Shown here: positions 1 to 12,000 of the stretch, one piece after another | How positions within the stretch are numbered: position 1 is the first letter of the stretch | Layout: every line of letters begins with the position of its first letter | NCBI GenBank assembly: GCA_004335635.1 | Contig: QAXH01006237.1 | Coordinates: forward strand, 47,136 to 111,135 | DNA length: 64,000 bases | Reading direction: 5' to 3' | Source of the DNA: Chloromonas sp. AAM2 | Lineage: Eukaryota; Chlorophyta; Chlorophyceae; Chlamydomonadales; Chlamydomonadaceae | Position numbers and translations under genes: made by a program | Notes under the pieces: model-generated | Seen by the model: the letters and a program-made list of their open reading frames with translations, nothing else | What the model was told of the DNA's origin: nothing | The model's database searches: none

Positions 1-491
1 GATTGCCTGTGGTCTTGCAGCGGCGGCAGGGGCGCAAGCAGGCCCGTCAGCAGGTAGGTGGGATCGGGGGCCTCATTGCCAAATGCAGTGCGCACGAAAC
101 TGGTGGGGCTCAGCCAGAAGACGCATGCACCATGTGAGCACGTAGATAAAAAGGCACAGCAATATGCAGACCCGCCCACAACACAGCACAAGATGATGGC
201 ATGCCTTGCCTGTGTGTGCATAGGGTGCATGCTCGCATCAGTCTTGTTTGCATGAGCACGGGCGCTTCATATACACCTGCAGCATGGCACATGCATGCAG
301 GCGTATGTGGTTTTTGCATGAAATGCATGCAGACACATGGGATCGTGCTGACGTAAATCAACAATATGGTGGTAGTGTTGTCGTCTTCCTGCAAATGATT
401 GTGTGCCAGGGCCCCTGCTGCGTTGTGGTGCCCATGCGTGATATGCGTGGCCAGGGCGTATCCGGAACATCGCATTGTCTGTCATGTGCAG
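1..491. other. No gene recognised at left edge
   Basis: I see no recognisable coding exon here. The stretch is rich in TGCATG/CATGCA words, as introns and spacers are elsewhere in the window, so it is probably intron or spacer of a gene that enters from the left. Confidence 0.4.
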
Positions 492-1725
492 CTCGAGGCG
501 TTACGCTACGTCAAGTGCTTGGAGACAGCCTAAGCAACCTGGCTTTGGAGTTTCCCGGCCCAACGACCTCGCACCCCGTAACACTTCCTGGGTTCAAGCT
601 GGGAAGGTGGCTGCTTACTGATGATCAGATCCTTGATGCCGTGCGCAACGATCTTGGAGATGCGGTTCTGAACTTGCCATATGCCCGTTGTAAGTCAAGT
701 TCGCACAAGCCAGACTGGACCGTCACAGCCTTAAGTCTGTTTTCAACTGAACCACCTTGCAAGTCTCAACTGTTGCTTGTACATGATCCATGCCGTGACA
801 GATCAAGCGCCTCGACATGTGCTCAATAACGAGGGCGAGACCAATGAAGCGTGAGTGGTTACGGCCACAATGGATGCTGTGTTGCAAGCTGGCCTATTTC
901 GCGCATAACAAGTCATCTTTAGTTTTGAATATCACACAGGTACTCTGCTCGTGCGAGCTTGTGAGATGCCTCCGACCAGTAAACTCTTATCATCCTGTGA
1001 TCCAGTCATACTCTGTGACCAGTCTATTCTCGCGCTTGACCGGCAATTGCTCCTGTGACAGACAGGTGCATACTTGTCGAGTCATGACTGGGTCCTGTCA
1101 AGTGTGCTGGCAGGTTTTCCAAGGACTGCCTTGAACGCATCAACACCATCAACAGGCAGAAGTGGGGTAGGCGATATGTATGGGTCCCCTACAGCTGTGA
1201 CACCCTCAACGTTTTGCGAGACACTGCCCAGTGGGCAGAAGCGTGTTCTGCTGCCTATTGAAGGCAAGGTAAGAAAGCACACCTCACATGCGTTAAGCAG
1301 GGTTGTGGCGTGTGCAACGCACAGGCTCTCAATTGTGTGCAATCAGTCCAGCTTAGGGCGTTGCGCCTGTGTCTTGCCTACCTGCATGCCTCAATGAGGC
1401 CTGCATCTGGCCTCACTGCACGTTGACTTGGTGCCTTCATGCTTGCTAGCTTGTCTGTACCTGCATACCATGCGCCTGCACAGACAGACCGCAAAAACTC
1501 TCGAGCTGCCCATGCCTCCTTCCATGCTGAGTGACAGGTTTGCCCCGTTTGCAGGCGGCAAGTAAGCCTGACAGCTCACAATCCAGGGTTGTTTGTTGTT
1601 GCTGCCCTACAGAACATAACGGTCCTGCAGACAGCCGACCTTTATGCATCGGTAACCGCTCCGGCAAGCGGCACATGTGGGACGGACGTGTATCACGCGT
1701 TGTGCGAGGAAGCCAACTACATGAC

Positions 1726-1769
<44 letters not shown>

Positions 1770-2098
1770 TCACGCGGTAAGTCAAGCTGCTGAGCAGGCA
1801 TGTTTTCATTGCCGCCAAGCTTATTGCTGCAGCAGCGCATAAGTTATTCTCCGCTATTGCAGCAGCGCATAAGCCCTTTTTAGATGCAGCTAGCTGCTAT
1901 CGAGGTGGTGTGCTACACTGGCTTCTGACATGCATTACTTGTGATGTTCTGGGTTGCAGAATGCTTTTCATGGCGGCATCACCAACCAGTACTACACATG
2001 GCCATTGAGGAGGTCCAAGATTGATCCGTTGAAGTTCTGGGTGGGCCGCGGTTCTCACTGCGGTCAAGAACGACCCAGTGTTCCTGATCTCGTGTACT
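492..2098 (+). CDS. Candidate exons upstream of the kinase-like gene, family unknown
   Basis: Two stretches look like real exons. The first, about 492..689, follows TGTGCAG, reads LGRWLLTDDQILDAVRNDLG in its middle and ends at a GTAAGT donor. The second, 1960..2098, follows GGGTTGCAG, reads NAFHGGITNQYYTWPLRRSK at its start and ends at GTAAGT. A third possible piece ends at the GTGAGT donor after position 850 (reads RHVLNNEGETNEA). Frames between these pieces could not be joined with certainty because I may be missing small exons around 700-1650. They could be the N-terminal half of the kinase-like gene at 2817-4603, which lies on the same strand, or a separate gene. I do not recognise a family. 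The borders and the grouping are inferred; only the open frames and splice motifs are seen. Confidence 0.3.
1726..1769. repeat. (TTA)n trinucleotide microsatellite
   Basis: About 14 uninterrupted TTA units. It reads as poly-Tyr or poly-Ile in different frames, but nothing suggests that it is translated; it lies between candidate exons. Confidence 0.95.
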
Positions 2099-2816
2099 GT
2101 AAGTGATGGGTTTTGTGTACGGTGGCTGCCACTTGAGGTGATCCACACTGCTGGGAAGGCGGCCATCCTGGCAGCGTGGATCCGTGGTAGGCTGCAGCCC
2201 TTCCAGTGTTTTGCATGCCTTGTGCTTCTCATCCGCTGGCTTCACTGCTGTGTGCTGTGGGTTGGGCTTTGTGACCCTTTGTCCGCTGACAGTGCATTGC
2301 CAAGGTATCCAGTTTCTGTTTCTGTTCGAAGTTGTTGCGCTCTCCCACCCTGCCCGCCCCGCAAACTGTGTTTGCAGGCAGGTTGGGTCCATGGCTCCTG
2401 CCCTTGCACCGCACAGCTGGTCTAGTTGTCAGTAGTCAGTAGTCAGCAGGATCTCCTCTCAAATGGACTCTGCGCAGTCGGACCAACACTTGTTGTTGGA
2501 GTGTGCGTCACATCCATAGCATGTTGTATACTAGACATATATTGTGCTAACCATGTCCACAGCGCACGTCCACTGTCCAGACACCTGCGATTACTGCGAA
2601 TGTGAGAACTGTGAACATGGTTGGTTGCACACATCTTTCTTTGAAATCTGTGCCAGTACTCTTTCTTCTGCCTCACTGTTGATCCAGTTGCCTAAGCAAG
2701 TCCTCACTCATGCATGCAGTTCTGGGCTTGGAGGAGGTCAAGACTCGGAACGGCCATGACCTCCCTGACCTTCAGGAGCCTGCAGATGAGGTCAACAAGC
2801 CACTGAAACGCTGTAG

Positions 2817-4603
2817 GGACACTGACATCCAGCCGCAGGGAGATGATGCCACTCAACCTGGGGCTGCTGGCACATCTGGGCACATCTGGACACAATGGTA
2901 GCAACCTGCTCCCGGGGCTGAACCTTGCCAGCGTGCTTGCTGTGGGCGAGTGTGGCGCCGTTCATGCAGGCATGTAAGTCGGGTGCATGCATTTTGCTGT
3001 CACTATAACATGGATGGGTGCGGTAGTATGAGCTTGGGCATTAATGACAGCCTGCATGTACCCACAGCCGGGAAGTGTGCATCACGGCGTTCGTCTTGGG
3101 CTGCGGCATGACCGTGCTTCTATAGCTACTTGCTGTCTGCAGTTACAAGGGCAAGCGGGTGGCCGTCAAATCAGCGGATGCAGTGAACGCGGTGGATGTT
3201 GTGCATCTTTTGCAAACGGAAGCAGCTGCCTACTCAGGTGGGGCGTGTGCTTCTGTGGCACTTCCATGTGTGAATGCATGCAAGCATGCCGTGGGTGTGA
3301 GCAGGCACGCATGCCCCAGCTGTAAGCACCATGACTTGATACAATGAAGTGTTTGTCGTTTAATTGCATTTCATGAGACACCTTTTGTCGCACAGGTCCG
3401 CTGAGCCACCTGTGTGGCGACTGCCTGCCCTCTTTGGAGTTTGCGGGCTACGCACAGGGTGGAGCCATGTATCTGCTTGTCACATCTTTCATTGAGGGTG
3501 ACTACCCGGGACCGCACTCACCGCCCGAAGCGCTGGAGAGCGCAGCCAAGGTACGCGGATGCAAGCTGTATTGCTGTGATAGTAGTCTCAGCCGTGCCCT
3601 TGCTTGGTGGTGGTCACCTGCTCGGCTTCACGCCAATTCTTGCTGTGGTTTCCTTGCTCCTCACTGGGCTTTCTTGGCCTCAATCCCTCCAATCTTGAGC
3701 TTTCAAATACCTTTGGCTGCACAGAGGCGGCCTGATAATCCCTGCGGGCTGGGCGCCCGCATCCGCATGCATCAGACTTGCTGTCTGCGCAAATGTTTTC
3801 ACTTTCGTGTTCGTGCGAGTTGCAATAAGAATTTCACAACTGTTCGTGTTTGTGCGAGTTGCAATAAGAACAGTTTGTAAAACCTTCCTTGCGAGTATCA
3901 CAGATATGCAAACCAATTGATTACAATGTACGCATGGTTGGCATGTCACCCATGTCTACCGGTATGGGCCAGGGTTAGCAGCGGACTCGTGCTAGGCTGG
4001 GCATGGCTGCCGAGGCATGGCTGGCTGCCAAGCCTTGCCGCATCGAAGCAACCTGGTGTGTAGGTATTCTTACTACTGAGCAGCACTCGACTATGCTCTG
4101 GACAGTGCTGAACAGTTCACGTCTGTATGTGACCTGTTGCAGGTGTTGACAGCAGTTCACAAGGCAGGAGTCGGACATGGGGACATAAGTTACAACAACA
4201 TGCTCCTGCAGGGCAGCAAGGTGTGTGCGTGTGTGTGCATGGCCTGTCATAGGTGCTTGCTGTCATAGGTGCGCTTTGACCCTGAGTGCAAAGCATGTCA
4301 ATCGAATTACTTTCACTGCTGAACTGATGTGAGCCATAGTTGTTTGGTTTGCATGAAGGCTTGTTGCAGCCTACTACTTCTGTTACCTGAAGGCTTGACG
4401 CGGCCTACTTCTCTTGCCATGTTGCGCTTGGCAGGTGATTGCCTTTGACCATGCTCGTCCCTGTCCTCCAGGTGTGGCTGTTCGACTTTGGCCACAGCTG
4501 CCCTGACCCCAGTGAGGAGCAGAAACACTGTGAAATGGCTCGTTTGTATGACTTGTTTGGCCAGGCTTACCCTGGAAGCCATGACTCCAGCATGAGCGGT
4601 TAG
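2817..4603 (+). CDS. Compact protein-kinase-like fold protein (3' part of gene)
   Basis: Likely exons are 2817..2973, 3143..3237, 3396..3550, 4143..4220 and 4472..4603, which join in frame. The product carries a phosphotransferase fold in order: a glycine-rich loop VGECGAVHAG, the ATP-anchoring lysine in YKGKRVAVKSAD, a catalytic loop HGDISYNNMLL (HGD with a downstream Asn, the form seen in kinase-like rather than classical HRD kinases), and the metal-binding DFG in VWLFDFGHS. The C-terminal lobe is very short: the protein ends about 35 residues after DFG at a TAG, unless the GTTAGT at 4599 acts as a donor, in which case a piece near 5120-5163 reading SSVQDEYWMQN before GTAAGC could be a further exon. 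Substrate and role are unknown. The first exon's 5' border and link to upstream exons are uncertain. It could be a small-molecule kinase or an effector-type or retroelement-associated kinase. Confidence 0.6.
3805..3870. repeat. Two-copy 39-bp tandem duplication
   Basis: The sequence GTGCGAGTTGCAATAAGAA occurs twice, 39 bp apart, with near-identical flanks. It lies inside an intron of the kinase-like gene. Confidence 0.8.
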
Positions 4604-6792
4604 TACGCAACTGGGTTTATCCAACTGAAGACATATGCCCTGTGGGGCACCTCATACAACCCAGTGATGCACAGTGTAGTTTTGGCAGAACTGTACATAC
4701 TGTTGGCAGAACTGTACTGTTGAGCCACTGAACAATTCACTGCCAGTGTGTATGTTGGCAGTATGTCAGGGTTTTGCTGCATGGTTATGTGTCCGCAAGT
4801 AGCATATGGGTGCCACTGCACGCAGGTTCTGATTCATAGAGTGAGGCACGTGGACAGTGTGGAGCATGTCATGTCTCGAATCATATTCTGGTTGAGTGTG
4901 CACAACAACAAAGGTCCTTCCTCATTTAATCATTTGGTCATGAAGATCAGCCAGTTGCACTTCCCTGATACGGCCTGTTGCGCCTCCCCTCTCTTGATTC
5001 TCGTCTGACTGATGATGAACCAGAACGTACACCAACACGCAAAGCACCTTGGCGCAACAGCAGTCTCAGAGTGTAGGCTTGCAAGCTTGCCATTCGTGTG
5101 GATGAGTTGGTTGCTGGGCAACGCGTCTGCCTCGTCAGTTCAAGACGAGTACTGGATGCAAAATGTAAGCTTGCGTGATCTTCCGAACCCACAATCTCTC
5201 GGCACCATTGCAGGGCTCAGTTGAACCTGCCATCGTTCCTAAGCTACAGGCCTGTCACAAAGGTGCCTGCATGAAAATAAGGTCGTTTGGCTTGGATTTT
5301 GTGTCTGCAGCTTGGGCTACCCTTGCTATTTGTTTTCGCCGTGCTGCCCCTGGGCTTCCACGCCACCACCACCCCGTAAGCACATCTCTTGGTTTTCTAG
5401 GCGCCTGCCTGCTGCCGGACAAAGGTCTCTTGCTGGCTGCTCCGGGCCAGAGGCACTCACCCGTGTAACGATCAATCTCATGTGTGACGCGTCGTGAGAA
5501 GCAGATTACTATCAAGCAGATGGTTGTGGGCAGTGATCTTTACCAGGTTCTCTGCTTGATGCTCAAATGCTAAATAGCTCTCTTGGCTGATGGCCCCACT
5601 GAGCCTGATGGCGCACCACTGTGTAACGTTGTGACATTGACGTGCACATCACCTGATGCCGGCAGATGCTCACAGCAGCCTTGGTGGGGGGACAGTGTGC
5701 ATGTGTTCGGTAGAGGAACACTCAAGCTTTTGACACCTATCCATACCCCCAAATGACTTGTGCTCAACATCCAACATCAAACGGTGGCGAGCCTCGGTGT
5801 TCTACTGTATGCACACTCAGGCTGTTGCGCCCAAAGCCCAAACCCAGCAGGCCAAATGCCTAAAATGAACCAGGAGCATGTTGTTTCACAAAGGCAAGTG
5901 CCTGCCTCAGCCTGTGCGCATGCCACGATTGGAAACCATGCTATGAATTTCCAGAAAAACCTGCGTGCACCGTAGAAGGGTCTTCAGGTCTGTTGGTTGC
6001 TGGGTTTGCTGACCAAATGTCCCTTGGTTCTGCTGGCAAGTGCCTACGCCCAGCTCATGCCATATTTGCCATGATATGAAGTCTTCAAACATCAGAAAGT
6101 CAAAGACCTAAGTGCGCCAAAAGCAGGTTGTCAAGTCTCTGGTTTCCTGGGTGTGCTGCCCAAAATTCATATATATATAAATTCATGCCCTTGGTGCAGC
6201 AGGCAAGTAACCTAACCTGTGCCATGGTTGTCCTGAGAACTTCCCAGGCGCAGACCATAAAACTCCAGAGACCCAGAGACCTAGTAGTGCCCCAGTGGCT
6301 TTGGGTCTGTAAGTCTTGGGGTGTGGGGCGCGTTGCCTGACAAGCATCCAATGGCTCAGCACACAAGTGTCTTCTTCTACATTGTAATTCTCACATGCCA
6401 CGAATGCCGATTGACTACACCGGCATACAAGTTGGCAGCTTGCCAATGCATACATGGTATGGTACATGCCGAGAAGGATGGTCAGGGCACTCTTGATCTG
6501 TTTACATGAAAATGAAAGCGATGGCTCCTTCGACTTGACCTTTGAATGCCTTACCCCGCATGCCATTCACCCAAATCTGTAAATCAGTCACAGTTGGCAT
6601 GAAAATGAGTGCGGCACGGGGGCACGTGATGTGTGCCATCGCCATTCAGGATCAACAGAAGAGACTGGTCAAAGTTACAATTCGCACAGTACAAATAGCT
6701 TCATTAAATGCAAATAGCTTATTATTACAGGCAAAGGCAGATTGTTTGACGCCATCGGAGACTGTGTTGCTTGATCAGACGCTGATAACGTC
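4604..6792. other. Long stretch without a recognised gene
   Basis: I find no family I know on either strand. A possible small exon ends at the GTAAGC after about 5163. A TGTAA at 5164-5168 could be a poly(A) signal for the kinase-like gene but is 560 nt from its stop. There is a short AT run at 6169-6182. The last few hundred bases should hold the promoter of the coiled-coil gene. Confidence 0.4.
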
Positions 6793-8165
6793 ATGGACGG
6801 GGAAACGAGCACCCCAGCATCGCTGATGGAAATCGACCTCAAACGGTTGCGCAACGCGCTACAACATCTTGAGTCGTCGAACAAGGAGTTGCAGGCGGCG
6901 TTGGACGAGGACCGGGCTGCCGGGAGACCGCTGGATGCAGATTACAAACAGGTGTGTGCGACCAGAGACATGAAGTTGTGCATGTTGGGTTGAGGGTGGG
7001 AAAGGAGCATCTACACCCCAACCATGGGGTGGGTTTGTGTGCATGCATGCATTGATTGGGCAAGCACATGTCAGGTAAGGTGACTCAGACTGGTGCAGGT
7101 GGGTGCGGCCAGACACAAAGTTGGACATCTTTCAGAATTGCACAGGATACTTTGCATACCTCATCATACCCAAACTATGCTTGTGCTCGAGCTGCATCCC
7201 ACTCGAGGTTGTGTGCATGCGAGCTGCCTGCTGAGCCTGATGCCATACCGGTTCGCATATCTGTTAAGAAGAACAAGAGCATCAGAAGACGGCAGACCGA
7301 ACTGACTGCTGTCACAGAGTTGCAGATAGCCATTTGTTCATGGCATGCACTTGCACACGATTGGCAGTAACCGCTACATAGCTATGCATGCCAGGGAATT
7401 CCATGCCATTTCGTACATGGTCTTGACTCATGTGGCTGCATTTGCTTCAGCTGTGGATTGCAAGACAGCATGCGTTACCGAGACATGCGTATTGCGTTCA
7501 TGTTATGCATGCATACCGAGTTCAGGCATGCACCTGCTCATCATGCACAGACCTGTTGTCCCTTCCACGCATGCAGATGGTCATGTTCTATGATTGCACT
7601 GGGTTGCTGTTTGCTTCTTGCTTCGTAGGATCCCTGCACAATTCAGACCCACGTGTCTGCATGCCTGTTTCTCCAATCCATGCAGGCCTTGAATGAGAAC
7701 ATTGTGACGATTGCCAAGCACCGGGCAAGGATTGAAGGCATGGAGCGGGAATTGGGTCGGTTGATGGGCACCCCTGCCACTGGAAACAACCAAGGCATGC
7801 ATGCGGATGATAGGCTGGGTGAGCAGGCCATGATGCCAACCTCAGCAAGTGCCACACCCAGTACAACGCAAGCAGCAGCACCTGCCAGTGCTCGTCCCAT
7901 GGCAGACGTGCAGGGAGAGGGATTGCTGCATGCAGGCATGGAGCAGCATGGAAGTAATGCGGCGAGTGAGCAGCAGGGTGCAGGTCAGACACATGCCATG
8001 GAGGTAGAAGATGCAGTAGGCCAAGGGCTTGAGGGTTCAGAGACAGTGCATGAGCAGCATGTGCCATCAAATGAGGGTGGCACGCTGCAGCAAGGCGTAA
8101 CGGTAGGGGCAGGTGCAGAGCCCAACCGTCAGCAGACCTTGACCCAGCCTGGTGTGTGGCTTTGA
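6793..8165 (+). CDS. Small coiled-coil protein, two exons, family not recognised
   Basis: Exons 6793..6951 and 7686..8165 join at phase 0 and give about 212 residues. The N-terminal 80 residues are a charged amphipathic helix pair: MEIDLKRLRNALQHLESSNK, then an acidic turn (LDEDRAAGRPLDADYK), then ENIVTIAKHRARIEGMEREL. Leu/Ile spacing fits a coiled coil. From about residue 90 to the end the protein is low-complexity, rich in Ala, Gly, Gln, Thr and Met, and probably disordered. The ATG is the first in a clean open exon; the second exon follows ATGCAG. The helical head looks conserved-domain-like and the tail does not. No signal peptide or membrane segment is visible. The role is unknown; oligomerisation through the helix is inferred. 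A GTGTGT near the end could be a donor and lengthen the protein. Confidence 0.65.
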
Positions 8166-8224
8166 GCTCGCCAGGCCGATTATTGTAGTGAATGGCTTGC
8201 TATTTTAGACTCTGAACCGGCTCT

Positions 8225-8640
8225 TGTTGGTTTTGTCGGTCTGCCAGTGTGCTGTTGATCTCTCTCAAAATCCAGATGCCATCAACATGCCACGCGTCTG
8301 TGCATGCAACTGCGTCAAAGAGGACGAGATTGCAGTGTTGTGTTGCAAACGTTGGTGTTGTTGGCTGACTCCTCACCGTGCAGAATCGATTAACATTTGC
8401 GCGCAAATACTGTAAGGTACAAGAGCCAACACTGTAAGAAGCAACATCAAAGGACGACCGGCTCTGACAGTAGTTTGTGTGTTTACTTGGCTTAAAAAAT
8501 CTAGATGCCATTAGCGTGGTATGTGGCTTGCACGTGCATTAAGACTGAAGTGTTGTCGTGTTGTGTTGCAAACCATTGGTTGAATTCGTTCCTGGTCATA
8601 TGCTCTGGCGTTGCATGATGCAAGAACTGTAAGGGACAAG
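8225..8640. repeat. Diverged tandem duplication downstream of the coiled-coil gene
   Basis: Two related blocks, about 8225-8420 and 8475-8640, share the order: ATCNAGATGCCAT, a TGTTGTGTTGCAAAC box, and an ACTGTAAGG end. Each ends with TGTAA. Similarity is by eye and well below identity. Confidence 0.6.
8411..8415 (+). terminator. Candidate TGTAA poly(A) signal of the coiled-coil gene
   Basis: TGTAA lies 246 nt after the stop at 8165. Two more TGTAA copies follow near 8433 and 8627, so alternative 3' ends are possible. Confidence 0.45.
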
Positions 8641-9077
8641 ATCCAATCGACTTTCTAAAGACGATGATTTAAAATTGAAGATATCGATCAACAGCTGCAC
8701 GTGCCATAATTGGCGCCTCCACGACGCCAGATTGCCGAATGTTGAAGATCGCGAAGGTTCGCTCTCGACGGGCAACCCTAAGACACGTCATCCGAATTCC
8801 ACGGTTTTTCAGGCTCATGTGCGTGGTTGTTGAAAATCAGGCGCTCTTGCAAAGCTATCATGGTGCCCTGCGGTTGATCATCTACCAGCGCATTCTCAGG
8901 CGAGCTTGGGCATCATGTTGTGGCAGAATACCTTGCGTGGTTGCATGCCACACCTCAGTGGGCGATTTGCAGCCAATTGATGGTGGCAGTCAGCCACTGG
9001 ACGCAAAATCCTAGGCTGTGATATCCTGCAGTCATTTAGCGAAGTTGAGGCGGATTTAGCAGCATCACCGCCACACC
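8641..9077. promoter_or_regulatory. Presumed promoter and 5' UTR of RFT1
   Basis: No coding signal was seen between the duplicated block and the RFT1 start codon. No TATA box is obvious. The region is named a promoter from position only. Confidence 0.3.
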
Positions 9078-12000
9078 ATGGATGCCAACGCTGCTGCATC
9101 AGGCTTCGTGCATCTCTTAGGTGGGTGCTTTTTCCACTCTGGGAAGGGCGCAGGCCAGGACGCCATAAAACCTTATCCCTGGTCAACCACTTCGCTACCA
9201 GTCAAGCAATTGATGGCAACATGAGGCCAAGCCACCACAATGTGTTTGCTTCCTGTGCTTTTGTTGCTGCTGACCTGATCTCGTGTTTGAGGCTCTCAGC
9301 CACACCTCAGCTAGCCGATGCTCCTCCTCGCAAGTTCACATGGTGTCTGTCTGTCTACTGTCCATGCACTCCACGTATCCCATGGCGACTGCATGTTACC
9401 CGTTCTACTCACACGGTCTGCAATCTGGAGACGGACATTAGCAAGTCATCCCGCTGTTCCTGCCTCCCTTGAATAATGCTTAGGGACATTAGCAAGTGCT
9501 CATTGGCGACACAGTGGTCCTCTGCACCTGCACTCTGACTGTTCTGCATGTTTGTTTGCTCTGATTCTGTTGCTGTACTTCACTTGGTCCCGTACAGGTC
9601 CGCGTTGTGCTTGCCGTCGCTGCACCTTACCTATCCTCACATGGCTGCTCGATGCATGCTCAAGAGAATCCTTGGTCTATCCTTGTTCTGGTTGTCCTAC
9701 AATGCAGTTCTGACTGTTCACACTGTGCGCCTCCTGTGCTGTTGTTGCTGCTGGCCTGGACTTAGGTTTTTTCCCTCTGCGTCTCCTGCGCAGTGTCCCA
9801 GGTTTCCTCCCGCCTCTTCACCTTTGGCCTCAACCTGCTCATTGCCAGACACTTGTCGCCAGAGGCCTATGGGGTGGGTACGTTGGTTCAGCTGTCACAC
9901 GTTTCCGTTCAGCTGTCACACGTTTCCGTTCAGCTGTCGCACGTTTCTGTTCAGCTGCCGCACGTTTCCGTTCGACTGAGAAACTCATAGTGCTCGTTCG
10001 TACAACTGACAGTAGGCATGAAGTTCGGTTACTTGCCACGTGGTATGGAAGGACATGGAGTTGTTTTAGCCAATGCGCAGCAGTGTGGTTGCCAGCCAGC
10101 AAATCTATACGATGGAAAACGATGGACAATGCGAGATTGGGAGACGGGGTCCTGGGTGTACATGGTAGAAGCCGGTCAAGGAAAGTCTGTGAAGTATGAA
10201 ACTGCTTACGTCAAGGGCGGCCAAACAACATTTTGTTTTCTTACTCAGGGCGGGTCAGGGCGGTGCCCATCCAATCCATGTCCTGTGGCAGCTTTCCTGA
10301 TGTACGTTGGCGTAGTTAGCTGTGTAAACCCCCGCAAACACATGAGGACGCCTACCAGGAGGGGTGTGGGCAAACAGTCCCGTCATGACTACGGCAGAAA
10401 TGCATATCTTGCATGTGCTTGTACCTCCCATGTGCAGCTGTCATCCATTCAGTTCCACCTGCTGGTGACCACGGTCATGATGCTGTCACGTGAGGGATTC
10501 AGGAGGGGATGCATGCGACTGGGGCCACAGGTGCGTGGAAAGCACTGCGTGCTCTCATTGGCGTTCTTAATGTTGTTACATCGATTACATCCAGCTCATC
10601 TACTGGTCGGCGTGGTACGTGCTGCATCATTTTGTACTCGCTATTCTCGTGCCTGGGGGTTTTCCTGGGCGGTATCGATCCTCATCTTTTCTAGCTTCCT
10701 TTCGCCTGGGTGCTCTCACTTGCGTTGAGGTGCCTTCCTTCCCTGCCTTTCTTTCTTTGCCCCTTCCTCATCTATCTTCCTGTCTTTGAATACGGCCTGT
10801 GCGCCGCGTGTGACCGCGTACAAGGGTACAAGAGTACTGCTGCGATGATGCAATCAGATGAACAGTCTCAAGGGTTGGTTACAGAATGCAGACAGGTATG
10901 GAGCGTTGCCCAAGTGTCACATTCAGATGAACGGCCTACGTGTTTTGTTTGGCAACCAGCTCTGGGCCTTGCTGCATGCAGGGCAGCCAGAAGCACGTAG
11001 AGCCTTGGCGCGTGCTGTCCGTGGCATGGCTGGTGGTGCCGCTCGGGGCTGTGGTGACGGCAGGCGTGTGCGGTGTGGTGCTGGCGCTGCACGGCCGGGC
11101 GGTGATTGCAGGGCAGCCAGAGCTCCCCGCATTCCACCTGGCAGTCATCCTTCACGGTAAAGGCTCAAGCCGGAAGCTGCACTAGTGCCGCGTTTACCGT
11201 ATAGACCATATCTCATCCCGCAGGGAGCAAATTGACGTGCAATAAAAACGGTCCCGCAGGTCCCGGTGCGTTTACTTTGCTGATCTCCACATCACCCGAA
11301 CGCGGCTTGCAATGATTGAAATGAGCGACGTGCAGCGCGACCGGCTTTTAATGGTACGCTGCAGCTCTCATGACCAATTCAACTGCTTGCCTAAAGTTGC
11401 AAGCAAGCCATGCTCACTTCATACCCTCTGGCATGCCACTCCGCCAGCTGGAGATCCGGGGACTGGTAGCCGAGCACAAGAAGTGCCTGCCAATCTCAAG
11501 TCATGGGTAGCTGGTGGGTTGCATGTCCGGGATGGCTGGGCATGACGAGGTTCTATGGCCTTTCCCGTAGTTGAATGAGTTTTTCACAAGCCCTAGTGGA
11601 GTGGCCCGCGCTTGGTTGCTGCTTTAGTCAACGGACTGTTCTCAGTAGGCTGTGGATCATCTGATTCTGATTCTTGGCCCTGGCGGTGGCAGTGCTTGGG
11701 CTGGGGTGTGGGCTGCCGCCGCTGTTAGTGATCGAACTGCCTGCAGCACCTAATTGTAGACCACTTTATCCGTCTGCGCAGCTGACCGTCCTGCTGGTTG
11801 CTCTGACTGAGGCTCAGTGAGGGCCATGATGGTCACGCAGCTTGCTCAGCCAACTTGTGACATGGTAACATATCGTTAGCAGTGCCTGGTCGTGTGGTTG
11901 TGCGATAAAATATTGATACTACCACAGACTCTCGTTCTTCGTCGTCTCGTCGTGCAAGTGGCGCACAGTAGACAAAACAAACGTCGTCAGTCACATCAGC

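Noticed and set aside
36..475. Several short overlapping ORFs at the left edge
   Set aside because: Cys/His-rich translations of TGCATG-rich DNA in all frames; typical of chance frames here.
1607..1780. Poly-Tyr or poly-Ile protein
   Set aside because: It arises only from the TTA microsatellite read in different frames.
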